From Prorocentrum cordatum (lineage: Eukaryota; Sar; Dinophyceae; Prorocentrales; Prorocentraceae): a stretch of DNA of 64,000 nucleotides. The position numbers and the translations under genes were made by a program. The stretch covers positions 117,900 to 181,899 of the forward strand of contig CAUYUJ010018646.1 in assembly GCA_963575745.1 (NCBI GenBank), in the 5' to 3' direction. This document shows, piece by piece, positions 54,831 to 64,000 of the stretch (positions are counted from its first letter, which is position 1; every line of letters begins with the position of its first letter). The notes below the pieces were generated by a model. The model saw only the letters and a list, made by a program, of their open reading frames with translations. It had not been told where the DNA came from and did not search any database.

Positions 54831-54915
54831 GTGATGATGACGATGAGTCGGCGGCGCCGTCGCAGCATTGAGGCCTCCAAAAGGGATTGCCGCCCCCCCG
54901 CGCGTCCCCAGTATG

Positions 54916-55015
54916 GCCACGGGATTCCCAGCATGGGAGTACTCAATGAGTTCGGCCGTCATGAAGGACATCGATGTGGCGATCGCTGCACTCAAGACGG
55001 CGATCGGGGGCTCTC
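54916..55015 (+). CDS. Gene E, candidate first exon
   Basis: MATGFPAWEYSMSSAVMKDI, then DVAIAALKTAIGG, from an ATG. The downstream coding part lies in a different frame, so an intron between about 55015 and 55140 is implied. Function unknown. Confidence 0.35.
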
Positions 55016-55139
55016 TTTTGGAAGCACGTGGTGCATCGGCGGCGTCGTCGCCACGGCTGGGCGCGGCTCGAATCATGGGGCTGGAGCGGCCTCGGAGGGG
55101 CCCTGGACGGGCCCGTTGCGAGGGGGGTCTGCATTGCCG

Positions 55140-55397
55140 ATCCGATCGAAGGCGACGCAGACCCAGCGTGAGCGCAACGAGAACCTCGCGAAGTGGTACG
55201 ATCAGTCCGAGCTGCGCTGCCTCGAGTTGCAAATGACGATCGACTCGATGAACGCCGATCTCGCATACGCGAACCAGACGATCCAAGATCAGAAGCGCGA
55301 GATCGAGCAGCTCAAAGCGCAGCGTCAGCCCAAGCGCAACTTCTCAGGTGGTGGTCCAGCTGGCAGCGGCAAGAAGGCCAAGACGGCGTCTGACTAG
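55140..55397 (+). CDS. Gene E, last exon (coiled coil)
   Basis: KATQTQRERNENLAKWYDQS, ELRCLELQMTIDSMNADLAY and IQDQKREIEQLKAQRQPKRN, then GGPAGSGKKAKTASD and TAG. Heptad-like Leu/Ile/Met spacing predicts a coiled coil, and the KKAK tail could be a nuclear signal. The frame is open from 54831, so the start is uncertain. Confidence 0.55.
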   Translation: MRSKATQTQRERNENLAKWYDQSELRCLELQMTIDSMNADLAYANQTIQDQKREIEQLKAQRQPKRNFSGGGPAGSGKKAKTASD

Positions 55398-56080
55398 CTA
55401 GGGCGCGCGAGCATCCGACTAGGAAGGGCGGGCGCGTAGGCGGCAGAGTGCAGCAGCGAGCGATCGGGGGCCCCATTGGCGGGCCTCTGGCAGGCCCGAT
55501 GAGGACGATGAGGGGGGATAGGGGGGCGCGGGATCGGAGGGGGATGATGACGATGACAGCGATGACTGACGCTCCTCCTCGCCGCTGCTGCGCCGTGGCC
55601 GTCGGTGCTTCTACTATCTCTCTCTGTCTCTCTCCTCGATTTTCCAACCTACCTCAACCTTCTCACCTCCAGCTTGCGCCCGATGCCCAAGGCTTCGAGC
55701 TCGTGCGAGCGACGCTGGGATGCCCAGCCTCAGGTAGGTGAAAAGATTCGGGCTCGCTTTCGGGCGCTGCTGCCCGCCCGCTCATTTTCTTGTTTCCGTC
55801 TAGCTTGTCATCCACCAATTCCTTCCTCTCTTTTCTCCTCCTTCTTCCCCCTCCGACCTTGACTCCTCCTCCTCCTTCTCTTCCTCTTCCTCCTCTCCTT
55901 CTCCCTCCTCCTCCTCATCTTCCTCCGAGCCAAATTCTCGAGCGCTCAGGTGCGGCGTTTGCCTCGCATTTCCGCCCACCGCTCCTCGTCTCAGGTTTCT
56001 TTCCCGCGCCCTGGTCAGGGAGGTCCGTTTTCGTTTTTCCCAGGGGGGGGCCGGGACCAGTACTGGGGGGGGCTTGTCAC
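55398..56080. other. Spacer
   Basis: C/T-rich low complexity from 55780 to 55930; no gene recognised. Confidence 0.4.
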
Positions 56081-56084
56081 GTAG

Positions 56085-56562
56085 TCACTCCCAGCCTTGG
56101 CCTGTGGACGGCCTCGTCAGCTGATCTCCCTTCTCCTTGATCGCCGATACCATTTGGATACTGGCCGCTTTGGTCTCCGCACTCTTGAGCTGGGTATCCA
56201 GCTCCCCCTGTCCTTTCGCAGCTTCTCCACGTAGGTGTCCGCTGTCTCTGTAACTTCTCTGCCTGCCGCAGTCGTCGGCGCACTGCCACTTCAGCATAGC
56301 ACTCGGGGAGGGAAGCCTCCTTCTCTGCCACCATCACGTAGATTTTCTCGTGAAGCTTGGACATGACATCTGGCGCGAACTCCATGCTTGGCTCCCAGGC
56401 GAGCTTCTGGAGATCTCTGAGTCGAGCGCGGTAGATCTCCAGCTTGTGCCCCACTGTCAGACGTGGCCTCATCTGAGGCGCTCGCGTCATCCATTTCCTC
56501 TGGCACCGCCTCAGCCTTCTCTGTGCAGACTTTCTCAAAGAGGTGGCCGGTGCTTCCTGCAC
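56085..56562 (-). pseudogene. Decayed coding stretch on the minus strand
   Basis: Three successive minus-strand frames carry coding-like peptides: MPEEMDDASASDEATSDSGA; then GHKLEIYRARLRDLQKLAW and MSKLHEKIYVMVAEKEASLP; then ELDTQLKSAETKAASIQMVS. The order suggests one acidic-plus-helical protein broken by two frameshifts. It may be a decayed transposon gag-like protein, but no family was recognised. Confidence 0.4.
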
Positions 56563-56575
56563 CAGTAGCCTTTCT

Positions 56576-56617
56576 GTGTAGTACCCCAGCGGTCAGGTGT
56601 AGTACCCCAGCGGTCAG
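56576..56617. repeat. 21-bp tandem duplication
   Basis: GTGTAGTACCCCAGCGGTCAG occurs twice in a row. Confidence 0.85.
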
Positions 56618-57060
56618 TCACGTGGCATTCGGAGCACGTCTATTCATCGCGCTCGAGGCGACCATGCAACTGCCAAGAGTTTATCGCACCGAGCGGCTCC
56701 TGAGGAGGCCCCTAGCAGACCCGGGCCACCCTCGAGTCGGGCAATCCCTGCGGAGCAGGAGGGGGAAGCCCGAGGAGGCGGCGGCGGCGGAGGAGATGGA
56801 CGAGGCGGAAGAGGAGGAGGAGGCGGAGGCGGCGGCCGCGGAGGAGGCGATGGCGGCGGCGGCGGCGGCGGCGGAGGAGGAGGAGGAGGAGGAGGAGGAG
56901 GAGGAGAAAGCGGAGGAGGGCCTTCGTGGGGCCCCGCGAGGGCCCTCCTGAGAAGAGGACGCTCTGGCGGCCTCTCGGCGGCCGTCGGCGCCGGCGCCGG
57001 GCGGCCCTCGCCAGAGCTCCGCCCGCTCGCCGCGCGCCCGCGCCCGCTCCCCGGGCAGCA
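56618..57060. other. Low-complexity spacer
   Basis: GGA/GGC repeats at 56775-56925; no gene recognised. Confidence 0.45.
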
Positions 57061-57096
57061 ATGGCGGCAGAGACGACCGTCGTCAAGCGCAGCGGG
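57061..57096 (+). CDS. Candidate first exon of ribonucleotide reductase large subunit
   Basis: From the ATG: MAAETTVVKRSG. ATP-cone domains of class I ribonucleotide reductase begin with a similar V-KR-G strand, and the next ATP-cone piece lies downstream on the same strand. No convincing splice donor in the right phase was found, so the 3' end is provisional and another exon may lie between. Confidence 0.3.
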
Positions 57097-58512
57097 CTGT
57101 CGCAGGCCGGCCCCCCTGCGCGCCAGGGGGCGTCGGAGAGTCCGGCAGAGCCCCGCCGGGGCTATGGGCAGCCTCCGAGTCCGGGCCTCCCAGGCGGAGG
57201 TTGTCAAGCAGTGGCGAAGCGTCCTGGCGGGCCTATAGGCCTACCAAACAAGGTTCTAAGAACCTTTTGTGGTTTCCACGAAATGTTTCTAGAACAGTTC
57301 TGGCTGGGACTGTCTTGTTTTGACACATCGGGCTTATGTTCTTGTTATGAAGACATTTTTGGGTTCTAAGAGCATGTCGTGGTAGGTCTCTAGGAATGCC
57401 GGGACGGTCGGTCCCTGCTCAACTGTTGGCCACGCGCAAAAGGGGGGTCAGGGGGAGAGGGGAGGACTTCTTGGAAGCACCCCCGCTTCTTAGGAGGCGC
57501 GGGCCTGGCCTGCAGATGCAGGGCCCGCGCCGTCTAAGCAGCGGCCTCCTTCTAAGAAGCCCTCCGCCCTGCCCCATGCCCCCCTTCTGCGCGCTGCCAA
57601 CGCTGGAGTCTGGCCTGGACTCTGGCAGCCTCCGAGTCTGGGCCTCTCAGCCGGGCGTCTGGAGGCTGCCAGGGGCCAGGCCTCCCATGAGTCGGGGGAC
57701 CGCGACACGTCGCCGACGCATCGACGATGCGGGGCGCTCCGGAGCGCGAGTTTCTTCACATCGACGACGCCGATGCGTCGACGATGCGGCGCGATCCTCC
57801 GACACCACGTGCTCCGATTCGTTCTTGGGAGGCCTTCACCGAGGTGTACTCCTGGCCCAGGGTGTCCCCAGCTCTTCGTGCCATTTGGGCCCCCCCTGGG
57901 CCCTCCTGGGCCTGGTGGCGCATGCTCTGGACGCTGGAAAGGAGGAGGAGGAGGAGGAGGAGGAGGAGGAGGAGGAGGAGGAGGAGGAGACGCAGGAGGA
58001 GGAGGAGGAGAGGAGAGGAGGAGGAGGAGGAGGAGGGGGAGGGGGGAGGGGAGGAGGAGGAGGAAGGAGGAGGAGGAGGAGGAGGAGGGGAGGATGGAGG
58101 AGGGGGAGGAGGAGGTCTGAGCTTCCCTGGAAGAGCTCGGGGCCACCGTGGGCAACGGCCCCCGCTGGCAGCATCCGAAGGGGGGGGCTTTCGGAGGTCT
58201 ATGCTGGAGGTTCTCGGACGGCTTTCGCTTTTTTTACGTAGCTCCTCTGGGCCTCTGGCGACGACGCCATCGTCGTCGTCCTCGTCCTCTTCCTCGTCCT
58301 CGTCCTCGTCGTTGTCCTTGTCGTCGTCCTCATTCTTGCTCTCGTCCTCGTCCTCCTCTTCTTTCTCCTTCTCCTCATCCTCCTCATCCTCCTCTTCTTC
58401 CTCCTCCTCCTCCTCCTCCATCTCTGACCCCTTCCCCTCGCCCCCCAGCCATCATCCTTCCCCTCCCTCCCCCTTTCCCTGCTCACCCTGCCCCTCCTCT
58501 CACCGTTGCGAG
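57097..58512. other. Intron-like low-complexity DNA
   Basis: A GGA tract (57938-58112) and CGTC/CCT tract (58260-58425). A duplicated block GACGCATCGACGATGCGG / GATGCGTCGACGATGCGG lies near 57714 and 57770. No gene recognised. Confidence 0.5.
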
Positions 58513-58571
58513 GCCACAGACCTGGGCAAGATTGCGAGGCGGATCGACGCTCTTTGCGACGGCCTCAACAG
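58513..58571 (+). CDS. Ribonucleotide reductase large subunit, ATP-cone exon
   Basis: ATDLGKIARRIDALCDGLN plus two bases. In class I ribonucleotide reductase large subunits the ATP-cone helix reads DKI..RI..LC-GLN and is followed within a few residues by DP. The next exon (63766) begins with exactly that, and the phases fit (AG + G = Arg). The enzyme makes deoxynucleotides from ribonucleotides in the cytosol, and the ATP cone is its allosteric activity site. The 3' junction AACAG|GAAGCG means a GA donor. Confidence 0.65.
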
Positions 58572-59254
58572 GAAGCGCCCCTTGCCATTCTCAGTTGGAG
58601 TCCCAACCAACTGATGACTCTCGCCTCTCGTTCTCCTTCGTCTTCTCCTCCTCCTCCTCGTCCTCCTCCTCCTCCTCTCTTCCTCCCAGGCTGGGCGTCG
58701 AAAGAAGGAGCACCTGCTGCTCTGCAGGGGGCTCGGTGTTGCCGAGGCTCCCCCTTGCAGCCCCAGCGGAAGGCCCCGGCCCAACGGTGAGGACGGGCGT
58801 TGCGCTCAATGCGCGCATGCAGCCGTGCCGTAGCGAAGTCGGTTCACTGTGCGTACAACGGTGGCCCGTGGTGCGCACACTGGCTCGCGGCCCAGGAGGC
58901 GGAGCTCCAAGCGCCCCGGGAGGGTCACGGGCGGCCCGGAACGGTTCCACGGCGGCCCGAAGAGACCCTGAGGGCGGCTGAGGTTAAGTCGGGCAAGGCC
59001 CTCCACACGAGGAGTGTTCAAAAACAGTTGAATTACCCTGTGACGTACCCAACCCTTTCTCTATACATGTGGCGATTATACTCAGGACCACTCAATGCTG
59101 ACTGGCATTCTGAAGGACACGCAGTGCGCAAGAAGAGCACCCAGCAGTGATTTCAGAAGAGCGCAGCAAGAAGAGGAACGGCAAATATACAAAATGGAAA
59201 CAAAGGGGCGTTGAAAGAAACGCGCCCAACAAGTGAACACAAAAGGGCGCGTAT

Positions 59255-60457
59255 GACGTACCTCCGCTGGGCCTCCCAGGAGCCCACGAAAGTGGCGACA
59301 GTTGCGCAGATCGCAAGCCCCCCCGGGGGCGGCGAGGTCTCGAGGTGGTCCCGTATGACGTACCTCCGCTGGGCCTCCCAGGAGCCCACGAAAGTGGCGA
59401 CAGTTGCGCAGATCGCAAGACCCCCCCGGAGGTCGGCGAGGTCCCGAGGTGCTCCGATTAAGACGGTTCTCCGCTGGGCCTCCCAGGAGCCCACGAAAGT
59501 GGCGACAGTTGCGCAGATCGCAAGACCCCCCCGGAGGGCGGCGAGGTCCCGAGGTGGTCCGCGTATGACGTACCTCCGCTGGGCCTCCCAGGAGCCCACG
59601 AAAGTGGCGACAGTTGCGCAGATCGCAAGCCCCCCCGGGGGCGGCGAGGTCTCGAGGTGGTCCGCGTATGAGTACCTCCGCTGGGCCTCTCAGGAGCCCA
59701 CGAAAGTGGCGACAGTTGCGCAGATCGCCAGACCCCCCCGGGGGGCGGCGAGGTCTCGAGGTGGTCCGCGTATGACGTACCTCCGCTGGGCCTCCCAGGA
59801 GCCCACGAAAGTGGCGACAGTTGCGCAGATCGCAAGCCCCCCAAGGGGGCGGCGAGGTCCCGAGGTGGTCCGCATAAGACGTACCTCAGCTGGGCCTCCC
59901 AGGAGCCCACGAAAGTGGCGACAGTTGCGCAGATCGCAAGCCCCCCAAGGGGCGGCGAGGTCCCGAGGTGGTTCGCGTATGACGTACCTCCGCTGGGCCT
60001 CCCAGGAGCCTACGAAAGTGGCGACAGTTGCGCAGATCGCAAGCCCCCCATGGGGCGGCGAGGTCCCGAGGTGGTCCGCGTATGACGTACCTCCGCTGGG
60101 CCTCCCAGGAGCCCACGAAAGTGGCGACAGTTGCGCAGATCGCAAGACCCCCCCGGGGGGCGGCGAGGTCTCGAGGTGGTCCGCGTATGACGTACCTCCG
60201 CTGGGCCTCTCAGGAGCCCACGAAAGTGGCGACAGTTGCGCAGATCGCAAGACCCCCCGGGGGCGGCGAGGTCCCGAGGTGCTCCGATTAAGACGTACCT
60301 CCGCTGGGCCTCTCAGGAGCCCACGAAAGTGGCGACAGTTGCGCAGATCGCAAGCCCCCCCCGGAGGTCGGCGAGGTTTCGAGGTGGTCCGCGTATGACG
60401 TACCTCCGCTGGGCCTCCCAGGAGCCCACGAAAGTGGCGACAGTTGCGCAGATTGTT
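59255..60457. repeat. Minisatellite of 12 units, 102-105 bp each
   Basis: The landmark GCGACAGTTGCGCAG recurs at 59295, 59397, 59502, 59607, 59709, 59814, 59918, 60021, 60124, 60229, 60332 and 60437. Unit length varies mainly in the C and G runs. It is unrelated by eye to the 89-bp family. The 395-codon plus frame and several minus frames across it lack any sign of selection. Confidence 0.95.
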
Positions 60458-60569
60458 GACGTCAGGAGAGAAGAGGAGAAGGGAACACAGGAGACAGGAG
60501 AGAAGAAGGAGAGGAGGAGAGGAGGAGGAGGAGGAGGAGACCACACTGCTTTATTCAAAACGAGTACCT

Positions 60570-60787
60570 AACACCACAGGAGGGGTGGGACAAATAGTCT
60601 GGGGACGATGTGTTGAGTATTAGTTTGACCAATGTTCAGTATGTGTTGATTATCTGTTATGTGTTGACCCTTTTATGATATGTTTTGCGTATGGTCTGAG
60701 AACTCTTCGACCATTTGGGAGTATTGTTTTGACTATTGCTTATTTTCCGTCCGAAACCTGCCCGCAGGGGGACATGCCCGACCTGAG
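60570..60787 (+). mobile_element. TIR element, copy 1 (5' end degenerate)
   Basis: The right end CGCAGGGGGACATGCCCGAC is shared with copies 3 and 4, and the A/T-rich core with TTTGACTATT and GGGGACGAT blocks is similar. The left terminus is not clear. Confidence 0.5.
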
Positions 60788-61913
60788 GCTGAGATGGGCC
60801 AGCGACAGCCCAAGACCTCCCCTCGTCCCCCGCATGCCCTCCCCTCCTTTCTCTTCCTCTCTCCTGCCAGCCTCGGGCTCCCCCCCCCTCTCCTCATCCC
60901 CCCCCCCGTCCCCCCGTCCCTCATCCCCCCCCACCCACTTCCCCTTCATCATAAACCCCTTCACCTAATACCCCCCTCCCCCTTCCCCCCCCCTCCCCCT
61001 CCCCCTTCCACCCCTTACCCCCTTCCCCTCATACCTCCTCCCCCCCTTCCCCACCCCCCTCTCTCATCCCCCCCCCCTCCTCCTCATCCCCTCCCTTCTT
61101 CTCTCCTCTTCTTGCCAGCTCGGCCCCCGCTCCCGAGATCCTCTCCCTCCCTTCTCGCCCCTCCTCTCGTCGCCTCGCCCCCCCCCCCCCGCGCCTTCTC
61201 TTCCCCCCCCCCCCCACCTCCCCTTCTCTGCCACTCCCTCCTTGCCCTCCATCCTTCCTCTCCTGCTGCATGATCCTCCCTCCCTGCGCTCCCCTCCTGC
61301 TTTCCAGCCCTCTTCTCGTTCCAGCCTCGGGGGAGGACCATTCATGCCAGCCAAGCACGAAGCGCGCGTTGTGAGTGTGCTTTTCGGGCTGCAGCCCCTC
61401 GTCGTTCTCTGCCCTGCCCTCGTCACCTTCACTGACCCCACCGCGAACTGGCGGCACAACTTCGCTGCCGTGCTCAACTGCACTGCTGTCGCGGTTTCTT
61501 TGACCGGCGTCACCAGTCGCTCCTCCTGACAGACAGAAGGGCTGGCCATTCAAGGGCTGAACTCAGCAAGATGAAGCCCAAACTCACAACGCGGCCCCGC
61601 CCATCTCGACGGCCCACCAGGGTCCGACTACTCAGATCACCTCGATGATCCATTGGCGGGCCTGCTCGATGACTTCGACGGCGAGGGACAAGACCCGCTC
61701 GAGCTATGCGCCTCCCTGAACGAAGATGAAGGAAACGATGTTTCCCCTCCCAAAGTCACAGCAAAGACGTGACGGACGCAGCGACCACGGCGATGACAAC
61801 GACGCGTGCAAACGCAGACTTCCCAACGGGCAGGTGCAAGCCGTCCACGGTCAATAGGATCAGGACGCCATTGCCAGCCTCCCTCGCCACCAGGCCACTC
61901 CTCCTCCCATCAG

Positions 61914-62072
61914 GGTAAGTTTGGCGTGTGCCTCTACAGCAGAAATATTAAAACCTAGTCAAAGAATAGTCAGGGAATGTTTTGTGGTATTGTTTGACTA
62001 ATTGGGGGATTGTTGCTGGTATTTTCAATGCTTCGCCCAACATCTGTCTGTAGTTAAGACAGGGTGCGGGGA
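61914..62072 (+). mobile_element. TIR element, copy 2 (diverged)
   Basis: The core shares AGTCAAA.AATAGT and the exact block CGCCCAACATC.GTCTGTAG with copy 4. The ends differ: the left reads GGTAAGTTTGGC and the right reads TTAAGACAGGG. Confidence 0.5.
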
Positions 62073-62149
62073 GCAGTGAACGGCCAGTAACCAACGACGA
62101 AGCAGGCCCCGATGTGACGGGGACCCCGCGAACGGACCGAAGGCATTCA

Positions 62150-62280
62150 TTTACGCAGCACCTTCCTCCTCCTCCTCGTCCTTCTCCTCCTCCTTCTCCT
62201 CCTCCTCCTCCCTCCCTCCTGCTCCTCCTCCTCCTCCTCCTCCTCCTCCTCCTCCTCCTCCTACCTCCTCCTCCTCTCGC
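62150..62280. repeat. TCC trinucleotide tract
   Basis: CCT repeats with interruptions. Confidence 0.9.
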
Positions 62281-62520
62281 AGCGGCCTGACGACAGCCAG
62301 AGGGTGATGGCGAAGCGGTCCTCGCCGCCTACGCCAGCGTGCGCCAGCAACGGGCGAATCACCTAGCCCACAATCTCTGGAGCACATCGAGGAAGAGCCT
62401 GCCACGCTGCTGGACAGGTTTCACCGAGCACAAGCTGCCCGGGACGGCCTTCAGCAGGCTTTCCGACCTGCTGATTCTCTTTGGGCGTCCCTCCAGGGAT
62501 GCCTCCAGGCACGGCTTGCT

Positions 62521-62679
62521 TTAAGTCGGGCCTGTCCCTCTGCAGGGGGAATAGTCAAAATAGTCAAAAATAGTATGGGGACGATTTTTCAATTATTTTT
62601 GATGACTATTTTTGAGTATTTGTTGACGATGTTTTTTTCATCCAGAATCCCCCTGCAGGAGGACATGCCCGACCTAAGC
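62521..62679 (+). mobile_element. TIR element, copy 3 (best preserved)
   Basis: It begins TTAAGTCGGGCCTGTCCC. Its right end is the near-perfect inverted match over about 32 nt (ACATGCCCGACCTAAGC). CTTGCT flanks both ends (62515-62520 and 62680-62685), a likely 6- to 8-bp target duplication. The A/T-rich core is itself partly palindromic. It is non-coding and about 159 bp long. Confidence 0.75.
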
Positions 62680-62804
62680 CTTGCTGCTCAGCGCGCGGCA
62701 CACCAGTGCTCGTGCCTCCTCTCTCCCATTGGGCTCCGCGAACAGCTGGCTCATGTTCTGTTGCCCTCTTGACGCGCCGCCGCGGGGGATGACCCAAGGT
62801 GGCG

Positions 62805-62971
62805 TTAAGTCGGGTGTGTCTTTCTCATTGCAGGAGGACTATCTACAAATAGCCAAAAGGTAGTACGGGGGCGATTTGCTTAAAGTATTTTTGGGTTTTT
62901 GTCGAGCATGTTTCGAGTATTTTCGGCTTTTCGCCCAACATCCGTCTGTAGGGGGACATGCCCGACCTCAA
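62805..62971 (+). mobile_element. TIR element, copy 4
   Basis: It begins TTAAGTCGGGTGTGTC and ends GGGGGACATGCCCGACCTC. GGTGGCG flanks both ends (62798-62804 and 62972-62978). The shared AA before each gives up to 9 bp of duplication. Confidence 0.75.
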
Positions 62972-63119
62972 GGTGGCGCCTCCGTTGCCCTGGCCGCCGT
63001 ACCACGCCGGGGTTGCCCGGCCCGCGCCTCTCGGCCTGCGGGAGTGCCGGAGGGGTGCGCCTCGCCCTCCTCACCACGGCCCCTTCTTGCTGACTTCCAC
63101 GCAGCCTGGGTCCCCACAG

Positions 63120-63310
63120 ACCGCGGAGGAGGAGAAGGAAGATGAAGAGGAGGAGGAGGCGGAGGAGGCGGAGGAGGAGGAGGAGGAGGAGGAGGAGGAG
63201 GAGGAGGAGGTAGAGGAGGAGGAGGAGGAGGTAGAGGAGGAGACTGAGGAGGAGGAGGAGGAGGAGGAGGAGGAGAAGGAGGAGGAGGTGGAGGAGGAGG
63301 AGGAGGAGGG
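63120..63310. repeat. GGA trinucleotide tract
   Basis: GGA repeats with GTA, GAA and GAC interruptions. Poly-Glu frames are by-products. Confidence 0.95.
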
Positions 63311-63498
63311 TCGCCGTCCCACCCCTGCGGCACCTCCCGCCCTTCGAGGCTGGCCCGGCGGGGGCCTGGCATCCCGCGGGCCTGGACAGACGGTCTTCGA
63401 GCCGGTGCGCTCTCTGTCTTCCTCCCGGCCTCTGTTGCGGATGTGCTTCCCCGCAGAGGCACGCTCCCGTGCAGAATTGTAGAGAATGCTCCGCGATG

Positions 63499-63715
63499 GC
63501 TCTCTCTCTCTCACTCTCTCTCTCTCTCTCTCTTTATTGACCCCTTTTTTCTATCTCTCTCTCTCTCTCTCTCCCTTCTCTCTCTCTCTCTCCATTTCTC
63601 ACTCTGTGGCTGCCGTGCCCCCCCCGCAGAGGCAGGCTCCCGTATCAGGCTGCAGAGAAGACTCAGCGACAAATCTCTCTCTCTCTCCCTCTCTCTTTCT
63701 CCCCCCTTCTCTCCT
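63499..63715. repeat. CT dinucleotide tracts
   Basis: CT repeats at about 63499-63600 and 63677-63714, upstream of the splice acceptor of the last exon. They may serve as a long polypyrimidine region. Confidence 0.9.
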
Positions 63716-63765
63716 TGAGCGCCCCTTGCAGCCCCTCTTCGCTGCGCGACTGCGTCGGCTGCCAG

Positions 63766-63880
63766 GTACATTGACCCGGCCCATATCAGCAAGAAGATTG
63801 CGGAGGGCCTGTACACCGGCATCTCCACGGCCCAGGTGGACACACTTGCGGCGGAGACGTGCGCGTACATGTCCCAGAAG
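63766..63880 (+). CDS. Ribonucleotide reductase large subunit, exon after the ATP cone
   Basis: YIDPAHISKKIAEGLYTGIS, then TAQVDTLAAETCAYMSQK (38 codons after one base). The block DP..I..K...GLY-G-(S/T)T..(L/V)DTLAAET is highly characteristic of class I ribonucleotide reductase large subunits, just N-terminal to the catalytic barrel. In relatives HPDY follows directly; here GAGGGG follows, so the exon ends at CAGAAG|GAGGGG with a GA donor. The catalytic part lies beyond the window. Confidence 0.85.
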
Positions 63881-64000
63881 GAGGGGCCATCAGAGGGGCG
63901 GAAAGGCACGTGTACAGGAATTCTGGGACGCCCACGGACCCCCGCTGACGGCACACTTCTGCCGGCGCCAGATCCCTCCTGAGATGGGGCGAGAATGAGC

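Larger units (their letters stand above)
58572..63765 (+). other. 5.2-kb intron of the ribonucleotide reductase gene
   Basis: It starts GA and ends CTGCCAG. It contains the 102-105 bp array, at least four terminal-inverted-repeat elements, GGA, TCC and CT tracts, and patches with weak coding character (for example around 61335-61369, before GTGAGT) that may be relics or short non-conserved exons. Confidence 0.55.

Noticed and set aside
59211-60398. 395-codon plus-strand frame over the 102-105 bp array
   Set aside because: Unit lengths of 102, 103, 104 and 105 nt shift the frame between units, and minus frames are equally long. There is no sign of protein-level conservation.
63506-63998. Ser/Leu-rich frame reading through the CT tract into the last exon region
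   Set aside because: It is in a different frame from the clear ribonucleotide reductase peptide.

Overview
The window looks like GC-rich dinoflagellate nuclear DNA. The signs are two dinoflagellate-style retrotransposons, coding islands of 43-750 nt separated by low-complexity introns, several introns that seem to start with GA or GC instead of GT, and a very heavy load of di-, tri- and tetranucleotide repeats. This assignment is inference from recognised families and architecture; no database was searched. No tRNA, rRNA, CRISPR array or bacterial feature was seen. Exon coordinates given with a splice argument are checked for reading phase; others are approximate.

Left part (1-7.4 kb): a tyrosine-recombinase retrotransposon (DIRS/Ngaro-like) with one uninterrupted reading frame of more than 2,279 codons (RT, RNase H, tyrosine recombinase), open at the left edge and followed by a B1-A2-B2 pattern of split direct repeats (6920-7350). 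From 7.35 to 25.6 kb lies repeat-rich, mostly non-coding DNA: foldback and MITE-like elements (9.1-12.7 kb), an 89-bp tandem array carrying a copied exon fragment (13.35-14.72 kb) with a diverged, inverted relative at 19.1-19.95 kb, three loci of a CTTGG-type degenerate repeat, three kilobase-scale GTAT/GCAT tracts, and GGA and ACT tracts.

25.6-33.8 kb: a complete but decayed Copia-type LTR retrotransposon. It has LTRs ending TGTTAGC/GCTAACA, a 5-bp target duplication TTGGA, an initiator-tRNA-Met-like primer site, and frameshifted gag, protease, an extra dinoflagellate methyltransferase-like domain, integrase, RT (VHVDDF) and RNase H.

35.6-55.4 kb: plus-strand host genes made of small exons. 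Gene A (35.68-39.33 kb) has an unknown product. Gene B islands (41.1-46.3 kb) are also unknown. Gene C (47.25-52.24 kb) matches, from memory, a large uncharacterised dinoflagellate protein family. Gene D (about 52.8-54.39 kb) and gene E (54.8-55.4 kb) are unknown, and E has a coiled-coil, lysine-rich C terminus. A decayed minus-strand coding stretch lies at 56.1-56.6 kb.

57-64 kb: the 5' part of a ribonucleotide reductase large-subunit gene. An ATP-cone exon (58.51 kb) and the next exon (63.77 kb) join in phase across an intron of about 5.2 kb. That intron holds a 12-unit, 102-105 bp minisatellite and at least four copies of a short terminal-inverted-repeat element with target-site duplications.
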